Made by a program: the position numbers and the translations under genes
Shown: positions 56,555 through 64,000 of the stretch, one piece after another
Layout of the letters: each line of letters begins with the position of its first letter
Numbering within the stretch: position 1 is the stretch's first letter
Notes under the pieces: model-generated
Seen by the model: the letters and a program-made list of their open reading frames with translations, nothing else
Database searches by the model: none
What the model was told of the DNA's origin: nothing
Source of the DNA: Lolium rigidum
Taxonomy: Eukaryota; Streptophyta; Magnoliopsida; Poales; Poaceae
Assembly (NCBI RefSeq): GCF_022539505.1
Contig: NW_025899935.1
Coordinates: 1-64,000, forward strand
Reading direction: 5' to 3'
DNA: 64,000 bases

Positions 56555-57110
56555 GAAAAGAGGCGGCGGCCCGACCAGGTCGGGGAGAGCTATCTATGGC
56601 ACGGAGGAGCTCAACCATGGGAATGGCCGGTGGGGAGGGAGATCAGTGAGGATTTTTTCTAATCGGTGAATAATTATAATGTGCAAAGAAAGAGAAGAAG
56701 ATAGGAGAAGAGTCGAGTGAGACCACGCGTTGGAAGATAGACTGAGACAAAACGAAATCGCCGCACTACATCTCTTTGACGCGTGGGTTGATCAGTGGAT
56801 GACCACCACCGCTTTGACGGTTTGACCAATCCACACAGCTCCAACTAAAAGCTGCCATCCCCACCACTTTTCTATTCACACATCAGCTACCGCCACGCTC
56901 CAAATCACCCCACTTGTAGGAAGGAAAGCACTCAGTTACATCTTTTGGTACCATAAATTTTTTTGTACCTTAGAATAAAATGACACATAGCACCAAAATT
57001 GTACCCACGAAAATATCCATGGAAACCAAACCAGCCCAAGAAATACGTGTCAAACCCAGCTTAATCCTCACATGAGCTCAAAATTCTTACAAAAAAGATG
57101 TTTGTTCCCA

Positions 57111-58686
57111 AATAGTATAGTAGTTATTTTATAGAAAGTACTCTCTTACTTCACTTATATTTGTTTTGAGAGTTTCTTGCTATTTGGTTGGAAACAGAAA
57201 ATGCTTCATGTGGTAGTTGGTATATTGTCTTGAATAATTTGATGTTTGGCAATTGTTTTGAGCTCTCAAAGTAGATCATGTTTAAGCTCTTGCATCATGT
57301 AGTTTAAACCTATTAGTGAAGAACTACCGTAGAGCTTGTTGAAATTTGGTTTGCATGATTGGTCTCTCTAAGGTCTAGATATTTTCTGGTAAAAGTGTTT
57401 GAGCAACAAGGAAGACAGTGTAGAGTCTTATAATGCTTGCAATATGTTCTTATGTAAGTTTTGCTGCACCGGTTCATACTTGTGTTTGCTTCAAACAGCC
57501 TTGCTAGCCAAAGCCTTGTACTGAGAGGGAATGCTTCTCGTGCATCCAAAACCTTGAGCCAAAACCTATGCCATTTGTGTCAACCATAACTACCTACTAT
57601 GTGGTATTTTTCTGCCATTCCAAGTAAATACTTCATGTGCTACCTTTAAACAATTCAAAAATTTATTATTCCTTATTTGTGTCAATGTTTTATAGCTCAC
57701 GAGGAAGTACGTGGTGTTTTATCTTTCAATCTTGTTGGGCGGACTTTCACCAATGGAATAGTGGCACATCCGCTTATTCAATAGTTTTGCAAAAAGAGCT
57801 GGCAACGGGGTTCCCAGCCCCAATTAATTAACTTTCATTAATAATTCTCTTCACATGTTTTGCCCTGATTTAGACACTCCTCCATGGCATGTGAAATGTT
57901 GGAATGCACCCGAGGATTCGGTTAGCCATGGCTTGTGAAAGCAAAAGGTTGGGAGGAGTGTGATCTATAAATAAAACTAAAGTACATGTGTAAACAAAAG
58001 AGAAGAGGGATGATCTACCTTGATGGTAGAGATAACGTCCTTCATGGGAGCCGCTCGTTGAAAGTATGTTTGACAAGGGGGTTAGAGTGCCCACTACCAT
58101 TCGTTGACAACAACAAACACCTCTCAAAACTTTACTTTTATGCTCTCTATATAATTTCAAAACTTGAAAAGCTCTAGCACATGATTTAATCCCTGCTTCC
58201 CTCTGCGAAGGGCCTTTCTTTTACTTTATGTTGAGTCAGTTTACCTACTTCTTTCTATCTTAGAAGCAAACACTTGTATCAACTGTGTGCATTGATTCTT
58301 ACATGCTTGCTTATTGCACTTATTATATTACTTTGTGTTGACAATTATCCATGAGATATGCATGTTAAAAGTTGAAAGCAATTGCTGAAACTTAAATCTT
58401 CCTTTGTGTTGCTTCAAAACCTCTGATTAAGAATCTATTGCAAAGTTAACTCTTATGCAAGACTTTTTGATGCTTGTCTTGAAAGTACTATTCATGAAAA
58501 GTTTTTGCTATATGATTCAGTTGTTTAGTCATCATATTTTTGTTAGCAAACTATAGACCATTGCTTTGAGTCACTTCATTCATCTCATATGCTTTACAAT
58601 AGTATTGATCAAGATTATGTTGGTAGCTTGTCACTTCAGAAATTATTCTTTTTATCGTTTACCTACTCGAGGGCGAGTAGGAACTA
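57111..58686 (+). other. 3' non-coding interior of the Sabrina-type element
   Basis: Homologous on the opposite strand to 29970-31600. It contains no coding frame. The left edge has a second copy of the interior segment also found at about 50795-50840. Confidence 0.75.
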
Positions 58687-58700
58687 AGCTTGGGGATGCT
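58687..58700 (+). other. Polypurine tract of the Sabrina-type element
   Basis: AGCTTGGGGATGCT directly precedes the 3' LTR. The same motif is next to element A's LTR on the other strand. Confidence 0.8.
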
Positions 58701-60022
58701 TGATACGTCTCCAACATATCTATAATTTCTTATGTTCCATGCTAGTTTTATGACAATACCTACATGTTTTGCTCATACTTTATATCATTTTTATGCACTT
58801 TCCGGGACTAACCTATTAACAAGATGCCGAAGCGCCAGTTCCTATTTTCTGCTGTTTTTGGTTTCAGAAATTCTACACAGGAAATATTCTCGGAATTGGA
58901 CCCCACGAAGACAGAAGTCAATATTTTGCCGAGGCGGACCCAGAGTGCCAGAGAAGGGCCAGAGAGGGGCCAAGGGGCCCCCACACCATAGGGGGGTGCG
59001 GCCCGCCCCTCTGCCGCGCCACCAGGTGGGGAGGGCACCCTGGGGCCCCTCCGAGGCCGCCCTTCCGCCTATATATTCTCCCAGATGCGAAAACCCTAAA
59101 GGCATCGGTCTTCCCCCATGAAAAGTTACGTAGCCGCCGCCATCGCGAAGCCAAGTTCGGGGGACAGAAGTCTCTGTTCCGGCACGCCGCCGGGACGGGG
59201 AAGTGCCCCCGGAATCCATCTCCATCGACTCCACCATCATCTTCATCGCCGTTGCTGTCTCCCATGATGAGGAGGGAGTAGTTCTCCTCCGAGGCTGAGG
59301 GCTCTACCGGTAGCTATGTGGTTCATCTCTCTCTCCCATGGTGTGATCTTTATGTGATCATGAGCTTTGTAATCTAGTTGAATATGTAGATGTTACTCTT
59401 GTCTATTATGCACTTTAGAGGTTACTTTAAATATGAACTCCGGAGTTACTCTCCACGGTGTGATGATGACAGTGTGCGCATCGTGTGTGATTCCTTTATG
59501 AAGTTGTGGAGCTTGTTTACTCCGGCTTGAGGTGTGCTTTTGTAGCCCTACACAATGAATGGTGTTTGTTATCCAACAAGAGAGTGTTTGAGAGTAGCAT
59601 TTATTTATTCAATTATGTGATCATTGTTGAGAGTGTCCACTAGTGAAAGTATGATCCCTAGGCCTTGTTTCTAAGCATTGAAACACCGTTTCCAACAAGT
59701 TCTGCTACATGTTCGCTTGCTGCCATTTTTATTTCAGATTGCAATTACTACTTATAATCATCCATATTACTTGTATTTCACTATCTCTTCGCCGAACTAG
59801 TGCACCTATACATCGGACAAGTGTATTAGGTGTGTTGGGGACACAAGAGACTTCTTGTATCTTAATTGCAGGGTTGCTTGAGAGGGATATCTTTGACCTC
59901 TACCTCCCTGAGTTCGATAAACCTTGGGTGATCCACTTAAGGGAAACTTGCTGCTATTCTACACACCTCTGCTCTTGAAGGACCAACACTGTCTACAAGA
60001 ATAGAAGCGTGCGTAGACATCA
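58701..60022 (+). repeat. 3' LTR of the Sabrina-type element (1322 bp)
   Basis: Uninterrupted copy that opens TGATACGTCTCCAACATATC and ends GACATCA, followed by CGGCG. It proves that 15687 and 41705 were once adjacent. Confidence 0.93.
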
Positions 60023-60140
60023 CGGCGGTGTGGCTGGAGTGGGGTTTCTTGTGGCTGGTCTGAGTGGTGGTGGGGGGCTGTGGTGAAGTAGCGGAGGGGA
60101 AGGGGAGGTGGGTACACCGCCGGTGCGGTAGCAGGAGGAT

Positions 60141-60152
60141 GCTCTGATACCA
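60141..60152 (-). other. Primer-binding site of the chromovirus
   Basis: On the minus strand TGGTATCAGAGC, three bases from the LTR edge at 60156. It shows the host element runs right to left. Confidence 0.8.
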
Positions 60153-60155
60153 CTC

Positions 60156-60341
60156 TGTCACGGTCCGAGGTGAACAGCGACAAGCGATCGGAGAAGAGAG
60201 GAAAGAGCTCCACGGGCACAGACCGTCGAGAGTGGCAGCGAATGAGATACAAAATAAAATAGATAATTTTTATTAGGCTTGGTCCTCCCAACCTCCCCTC
60301 CTGCCTCTTATAACACTGAGACAGGCCAAGCTAATAGAGTT
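60156..60341 (-). repeat. 5' LTR of the chromovirus, truncated
   Basis: Starts TGTCACGGTCC and matches the left LTR up to CTAATAGAG, where the LINE 3' end begins. It has the MITE-free site, which confirms the MITE boundaries at 9576-9886. The remaining LTR should lie right of the LINE. Confidence 0.8.
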
Positions 60342-60359
60342 TTTGTTTTGAAACCTTTA

Positions 60360-60380
60360 CCGTAGGGGAGACCCCTACGG
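60360..60380 (-). other. 3'-end hairpin of the LINE
   Basis: CCGTAGGGG-AGA-CCCCTACGG on the plus strand: a perfect 9-bp stem with a 3-base loop, 18 bases from the 3' terminus. A stem-loop at this place is where LINE reverse transcriptases of some lineages recognise their RNA. Confidence 0.75.
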
Positions 60381-60481
60381 TGTAATTTTCAATTTATATA
60401 TGCACATCTGGTCAGAAAGACCAGTACAAAGTCATCAGACGCACATCAGGGGGATAGAAGTGTTTAAGCAACATAACAAAG

Positions 60482-61855
60482 TCAAGTAAAAATACTAGAC
60501 AGCCAGTCAATAAGAGGTTGAACATGACCTGATTTTAATCTATATCTATGTAATAAAGCATCACTCTGAAAACTAGTTCTCCAGCGGGCGAAGGAGGCTG
60601 GCATGCCTCTGAAAATCACGTCATTCCGCAGCTTCCAAATATTCCAGGTGGCACACGCGAAGATCTCCATGAAGCAAGGTCCTGTGAAGATCGATTTGGT
60701 TGATGAAAATCTTTCAGAGATAGCAACCCCAGCATTCCACTCAATGTGGAGGTAATCCCAGCATAAGACAGCGAAGGGATAACCAAAGAAAAGATGGTCT
60801 CTGTCCTCGAGTAAACTTTGTTGGCAAAGAATGCAATTAGGGCCAGAATCAAGGTTCCAATTCTTCCTGAGCATTAGGTCTCTAGTATTCAGTCGGTCAA
60901 TCATGAGCAGCCAGACAAACACTTTCAGTTTTGGAAGAGCTTTTGACTTCCATATGGTGTTTAATGCCATATCTTTTGGGATCTGCTCAAATAAGAACCT
61001 ATAGAATCTCGAGGGAGTGTATTTGCTTCCCCAAACAAAAGTTCTCTTATCATTCACTCCCAACGAAATCTGAACATTGTTCATGATGGCCATAATGTCC
61101 TGGTATTCTTGAAATGCTTCTTGAGATAAAGGCAAAGCAAAGCAGGACCAAATATCAGTAGCAGCAAACTGGGCCATTGAAATATCACTATCACGTGTGT
61201 AGGAGTACAGTCTTGGGAAACGCTCACTGAAGGTGATGGAGTCATGCCAAAAATCCTTCCAAAAAAGAACAGACGAACCATTGCCAATAATACATTTTGA
61301 AATATTTCTATATTCTCCAATGAAGCTGAAGATGTCCCTCCACCAAAATGATCCTCTTTTGGATTGAGCGTGTGGAGGCTTATTTGGATCATATAAGGAC
61401 CAGACCAAATTAACCCAAGGGGCCTTATCTTTTTCAAAGAACTTATGCAGTTGTTTCAGTAGCAAAGCTTTGTTCTGAAGTTCCAAATTTAGTACTCCAA
61501 GTCCCCCATGACATTTAGGCCGACACACTAAAGACCAAGCAGCCAGTGCATTAGATGAAGAAGAATACTCTTCCTTGGCCCAGAGACAATGTCTCTGAGC
61601 ACGGTTACAGATATTGATAATAGTCTTCTGCAGTTTAAGAGAGCACATGAAAAAAGTAGGAAGAGTAGACAAAACCGATTTAACAAATTCCAATCTTCCA
61701 CCGTATCCCAAAAACCTTGCGCTAGCATTGAGTCTCCGTTCAACTAGCCCAACCAAAGGGGAGATGTCATGGACGGTTGGTTTTGTGGTACCCAAGGGCA
61801 GACCCAAATAAGTGAAAGGGAGTTGCCCAGTGGAGCAACCAAAAGTATCAGCCAA
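60482..61855 (-). pseudogene. LINE reverse transcriptase C-terminal part with zf-RVT domain
   Basis: An open frame of 457 codons: TYLGLPLGTTKPTVHDISPL, the thumb region, the GSFWWRDIF block, and the zf-RVT end with CILCQQSLLEDRDHLFF. It follows the YADD block across the duplicated segment at 61931-62044, which breaks the frame. It keeps a long frame but lacks its catalytic half. Confidence 0.8.
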
Positions 61856-61930
61856 AAGCTTCAGATGTTCTTCCGATATATTAACAGAATATAGAGATGA
61901 TTTAGCATAATTAACATGGAGTCCAGTAGC

Positions 61931-62044
61931 TTGAACAAAATCCTCAATAAGTTTTTTTAAGGCTAAAAGTTGGGCTAGGCAGGCTTGTTGAACAAAATCC
62001 TCAATAAGTTTTTTTAAGGCTAAAAGTTGAACAAAATCCTCAAT
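61931..62044. repeat. Tandem duplication next to the LINE YADD motif
   Basis: A 42-base unit (start TTGAACAAAATCCTCAATAA) occurs at 61931-61972 and 61988-62029, with a partial third copy at 62027-62044. It adds codons and stops immediately after the reverse transcriptase active site. Confidence 0.85.
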
Positions 62045-63020
62045 GTATCATCTGCATACTGCACTATAGGGAAGTCTGTGTTGGGTATGGGGAGAGGTGC
62101 TTGTAGTATACCAGAGTGAAAAAGGTGGTTCACCATTGCTTGGAGAAGATCAGAGACACTCACAAAGAGGAGTGGAGACAAAGGATCCCCTTGCCGGACA
62201 CCTCTTTTACAAAAGAATTTCTTCCGCGGAACCCCATTTAATAAAACCGAAGATGCCCCAGTTGACATGATCATGTCAAGCCAATCCAGCCAAGTAGCAT
62301 CAAACCCCCAAGATTCAAACACTTTTTTAATCGCCTTATGTTCCACTGTATCAAAGGCTTTTGCAAAATCCAATTTAAGGATCACAGTTTCAGTACCACT
62401 TTGCTTACACTGATGGATGTATTCATATGCCCATCCCACACAGTCCTGAATAGGCGAGAGTGCATAAATCCATATTGATTTATATGCACTAACTCCAAAA
62501 TCCTTTCTTGCAAACGATTTTCCATTAACTTAGTGAGAAGCTTCAAGCAGAGATTCAAAAAAGAGATGGGTCTATAGTCATTAGGGCCCTCGGGAGAAAG
62601 GGTTTTAGGAATCAAAGTGATAAAAGAATCATTTATGCTCTGAAGATTGATTGACCCATCCCAGAATTCCTGACAGAGCCTATAGAAATCATATTTAACC
62701 ACCAGCCAACAAACTTTTAAGAACAAAACTGAGAATCCATCAGGTCCAGGAGACTTATCACTAGGCATATGAGCAACCACGGTATCAATTTCCTCATGAG
62801 TAAAGGGTCTGGACATCTCATGAAGACCATCAAAATGATGAAAGAAATGAGAAAACTCCACAGTATCAGCAGGTGGAATGGAAACACCATCCCTCGAAAG
62901 AGAGGATATTGTGTTTCTCCTGTATCTTATAGTCGCCATAGAGTGAAAGAAAGCAATGTTTAAATGAATCCCGAAGAATGCCAGCTTTCTCATTATGGTC
63001 CAGCGCAATGGAACCATCAT
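62020..63020 (-). pseudogene. LINE reverse transcriptase catalytic part
   Basis: Blocks SDKSPGPDGFSVLFLKVCW, NDYRPISFLNLCLKLLTK, ILKLDFAKAFDTVEHKAI (first catalytic D), GVRQGDPLSPLLFV and FPIVQYADDTL (catalytic DD) are all present. The frame changes at about 62400. After YADDTLRIL the reading runs into the tandem duplication. Confidence 0.85.
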
Positions 63021-63843
63021 CCCTGGAAAGAGAGGATATTGTGTTTTTCCTGTATCTTATAGTCGCCATAGAGTGAAAGAAAGCAGTGTTTTCGTCCCCC
63101 AAATTGACCCATCTGGCCGTGCAACGCTTCTTCCAATAGTCCTGTTTACAAAGAAGAAGGTGCTGGAGCCTCTGCTTAACAATATTTTGAAAATTCCACT
63201 CAGTTATATGTAGCACCCTCAAGTCCTCATAAGAATCTAGCATTAGAATGATTTTGTTACAGTTTGATATCAGAGTACTCAGCACAGAGAAACTAGTGCT
63301 CCACTGCTTAAGGCCTTTTCTGAGCCGTTTGAAGTTAGCTGATAAACTTTTAGCAGCATCTCCAGGACAGTTTATCTCCCAAATAGAATTAACCACATCC
63401 AAGAAACCCGGCATTCTCACCCAATGATTTTCGAATCTAAAGACTTTGGCCTTAGGAATATTGGTTCCAACAGAAATTACACAAGGAATGTGATCAGAAG
63501 TGGGTTTAGCTAAGGGATTCACAAGTGTGTTTGGAAATTTAATAGTCCGGGCAGGAGATGTAAAGAACCAATCAAGCGGAACTAGCAATGGATCACTCTT
63601 CATATTACTCCATGTGTATGATCTCCCTTTAATAGGTAATTCTATGAGACCTAAATAACTTATGATCTCATTAAACGTGGCAATATCATTTAAGTTTGCA
63701 CCATCCTTGTTTCTACACTCAACAAATCTGTAGAAATTAAAATCTCCCACAAACTGAGGTCGTGCTGATGGTCGTGCTGATGGTGGGATCGACTTCTCTG
63801 AGCAGCCAATCCACGTCACGACGGACGCCCTCCAGGCCGGCAT
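62866..63843 (-). pseudogene. LINE endonuclease end and connector
   Basis: The frame carries the last part of the EEP endonuclease (GDFNFYR, SDHIP), then a helical connector (WKKRCTARWVNLGDENTAFF). The connector segment SMATIRYR(K/R)NTISSLSRD is duplicated: 62891-62961 and 63021-63091 are about 71-bp copies. This breaks the frame into the next block. Confidence 0.8.
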
Positions 63844-64000
63844 TCTACTCCGGCCACTCCACCAGCGGCAGCGACTCGCGTGTTAGTAGCGGAAAAGTTT
63901 CAAAGAATGGTGTGACCATGTCTGAGCTTCAACCGAGATAGCTGGATGGTGTGACCAACTGACCCGCTGAGTTGCAATTTGGCAGTCCCTGCAAGCCACG
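63761..64000. other. Right edge, uncertain
   Basis: GTCGTGCTGATG is repeated at 63759-63782. A minus-strand shifted frame could be more LINE endonuclease. The last 100 bases show nothing I can name. Confidence 0.3.

Larger units (their letters stand above)
50841..57110. other. Inserted block of non-element DNA with gene fragments
   Basis: The interior of the Sabrina-type element stops about 50840 and resumes about 57110. Both edges carry CTTCACTTATATTTGTT (about 50811-50827 and 57151-57167) inside diverged roughly 40-bp copies of the same element sequence. The block has no LTR, no long inverted repeat, no CACTA ends and no Helitron-type end that I can see. It holds a captured AP2/ERF pseudogene (56237-56554), exon-like minus-strand pieces (53.0-53.7 kb), GC-rich promoter-like DNA (55.7-56.5 kb) and two local tandem duplications. 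It could be filler copied during double-strand break repair, or a non-autonomous element whose ends I cannot recognise. Confidence 0.55.
15015..60022 (+). mobile_element. Sabrina-type gypsy element, split by three later insertions
   Basis: LTR ends TGATAC...CATCA and a perfect 5-bp duplication CGGCG (15010-15014 and 60023-60027) define it. The parts of its own are: 5' LTR (15015-15687 plus 41705-42353), primer site 42364-42381, interior 42382-44056, 50669-50840 and about 57111-58700, and 3' LTR 58701-60022. Removing the nested blocks leaves roughly 6 kb. There is no reverse transcriptase or integrase anywhere in the interior, so it looks non-autonomous. Its interior 3' part is homologous to the minus-strand sequence at 29954-31950. 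The family name is from memory. Confidence 0.85.
9410..60341 (-). mobile_element. Ty3/gypsy chromovirus, host of the nested cluster
   Basis: The outermost element of the cluster. On the minus strand it has a 5' LTR fragment (60156-60341), a primer site (60141-60152), a leader, gag, protease, reverse transcriptase, RNase H, integrase and a C-terminal chromodomain (14867 down to 10066), a polypurine tract, and a 3' LTR (9410-10041). It is split at 15014/60023 by the Sabrina-type element, whose CGGCG duplication marks the exact break. Its LTR ends are TGTCA...TGACA. It is full of stops and frameshifts and its left LTR has taken up a MITE, so it is the oldest large insertion here. Its right LTR is cut short by a LINE. 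Confidence 0.8.
60342..63760 (-). mobile_element. LINE retrotransposon (L1-like), damaged
   Basis: A minus-strand ORF2 in pieces: the end of the endonuclease (VGDFNFYRFVECRNKDG, LIELPIKGRSYTWSN, SDHIPCVISV) at 63000-63760, reverse transcriptase at 62020-63020, and its C-terminal part with zf-RVT at 60482-61855. The 3' end at 60342 has a short A-rich tail preceded by a perfect hairpin. The 5' limit is uncertain: a shifted frame may continue past 63760. No target duplication can be seen because the other flank is out of the window or degraded. Confidence 0.8.

Noticed and set aside
50841..57110. Helitron or CACTA transposon
   Set aside because: No TC start with CTRR end and hairpin, and no CACTA-type inverted ends at the inferred borders.

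Overview
This window is plant DNA, most probably from a large Triticeae-type cereal genome (wheat, Aegilops, rye or barley group). It is built mainly of nested transposable elements. The diagnostic pieces are a copia element whose long terminal repeat (LTR) opens like the Angela/WIS/BARE family, and gypsy elements with LTRs opening TGATACGTC and the primer site TGGCGCCGTTGCCGGGG, like Sabrina/WHAM-type families. Family names are from memory of sequence signatures, not from a search. No bacterial operons, CRISPR arrays, rRNA or tRNA genes are visible.

Layout. (1) 1-4387: the 5' end of a minus-strand copia-like element (gag, primer site, 2.39 kb LTR). (2) 4388-9409: a low-copy island about 5 kb long. 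It holds exon-like stretches on the minus strand, a 5'-truncated LINE with a perfect 15-bp target duplication, a 184-codon plant-like ORF of unknown function, and a broken STIG1-like cysteine-rich gene. (3) 9410-60341: one old minus-strand gypsy chromovirus that hosts almost everything else.

The nesting can be read from target-site duplications. The chromovirus (LTRs at 9410-10041 and from 60156) is split by a plus-strand Sabrina-type element (15015-60022, duplication CGGCG). That element's 5' LTR is split by an Angela-type copia (15688-41699, duplication GTAAT). The Angela 3' LTR is split by a minus-strand gypsy element with 0.38-kb LTRs (23290-40562, duplication GATAC). This gypsy element carries an antisense, intron-containing gene of the 'gypsy-type transposase' (Transposase_28-like) family. 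Its pol region has been replaced by a chimera of two further gypsy elements (28358-39131). The Sabrina-type interior was also hit by an autonomous-type Mutator-like element (44057-50659, 9-bp duplication TTTTAATTC, roughly 0.18-kb inverted repeats). Next to it lies a roughly 6.3-kb block of non-element DNA (about 50841-57110) containing a captured AP2/ERF (group VII-like) pseudogene.

(4) From about 60342 to at least 63.8 kb a minus-strand LINE (endonuclease, reverse transcriptase, zf-RVT) lies against the truncated right LTR of the chromovirus.

Working together: gag, protease, integrase and reverse transcriptase parts are recognisable in several elements, but nearly all are broken by stops or frameshifts. 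The least damaged coding sequences are the 704-codon gag-protease ORF at 32545-34659, the antisense gene at 25133-28357 (cut at its 3' end), the small second ORF of the Mutator-like element (49361-49828), and the ORF at 7087-7641. The relative order of insertion is clear; absolute dates are not, and would need full LTR alignments.
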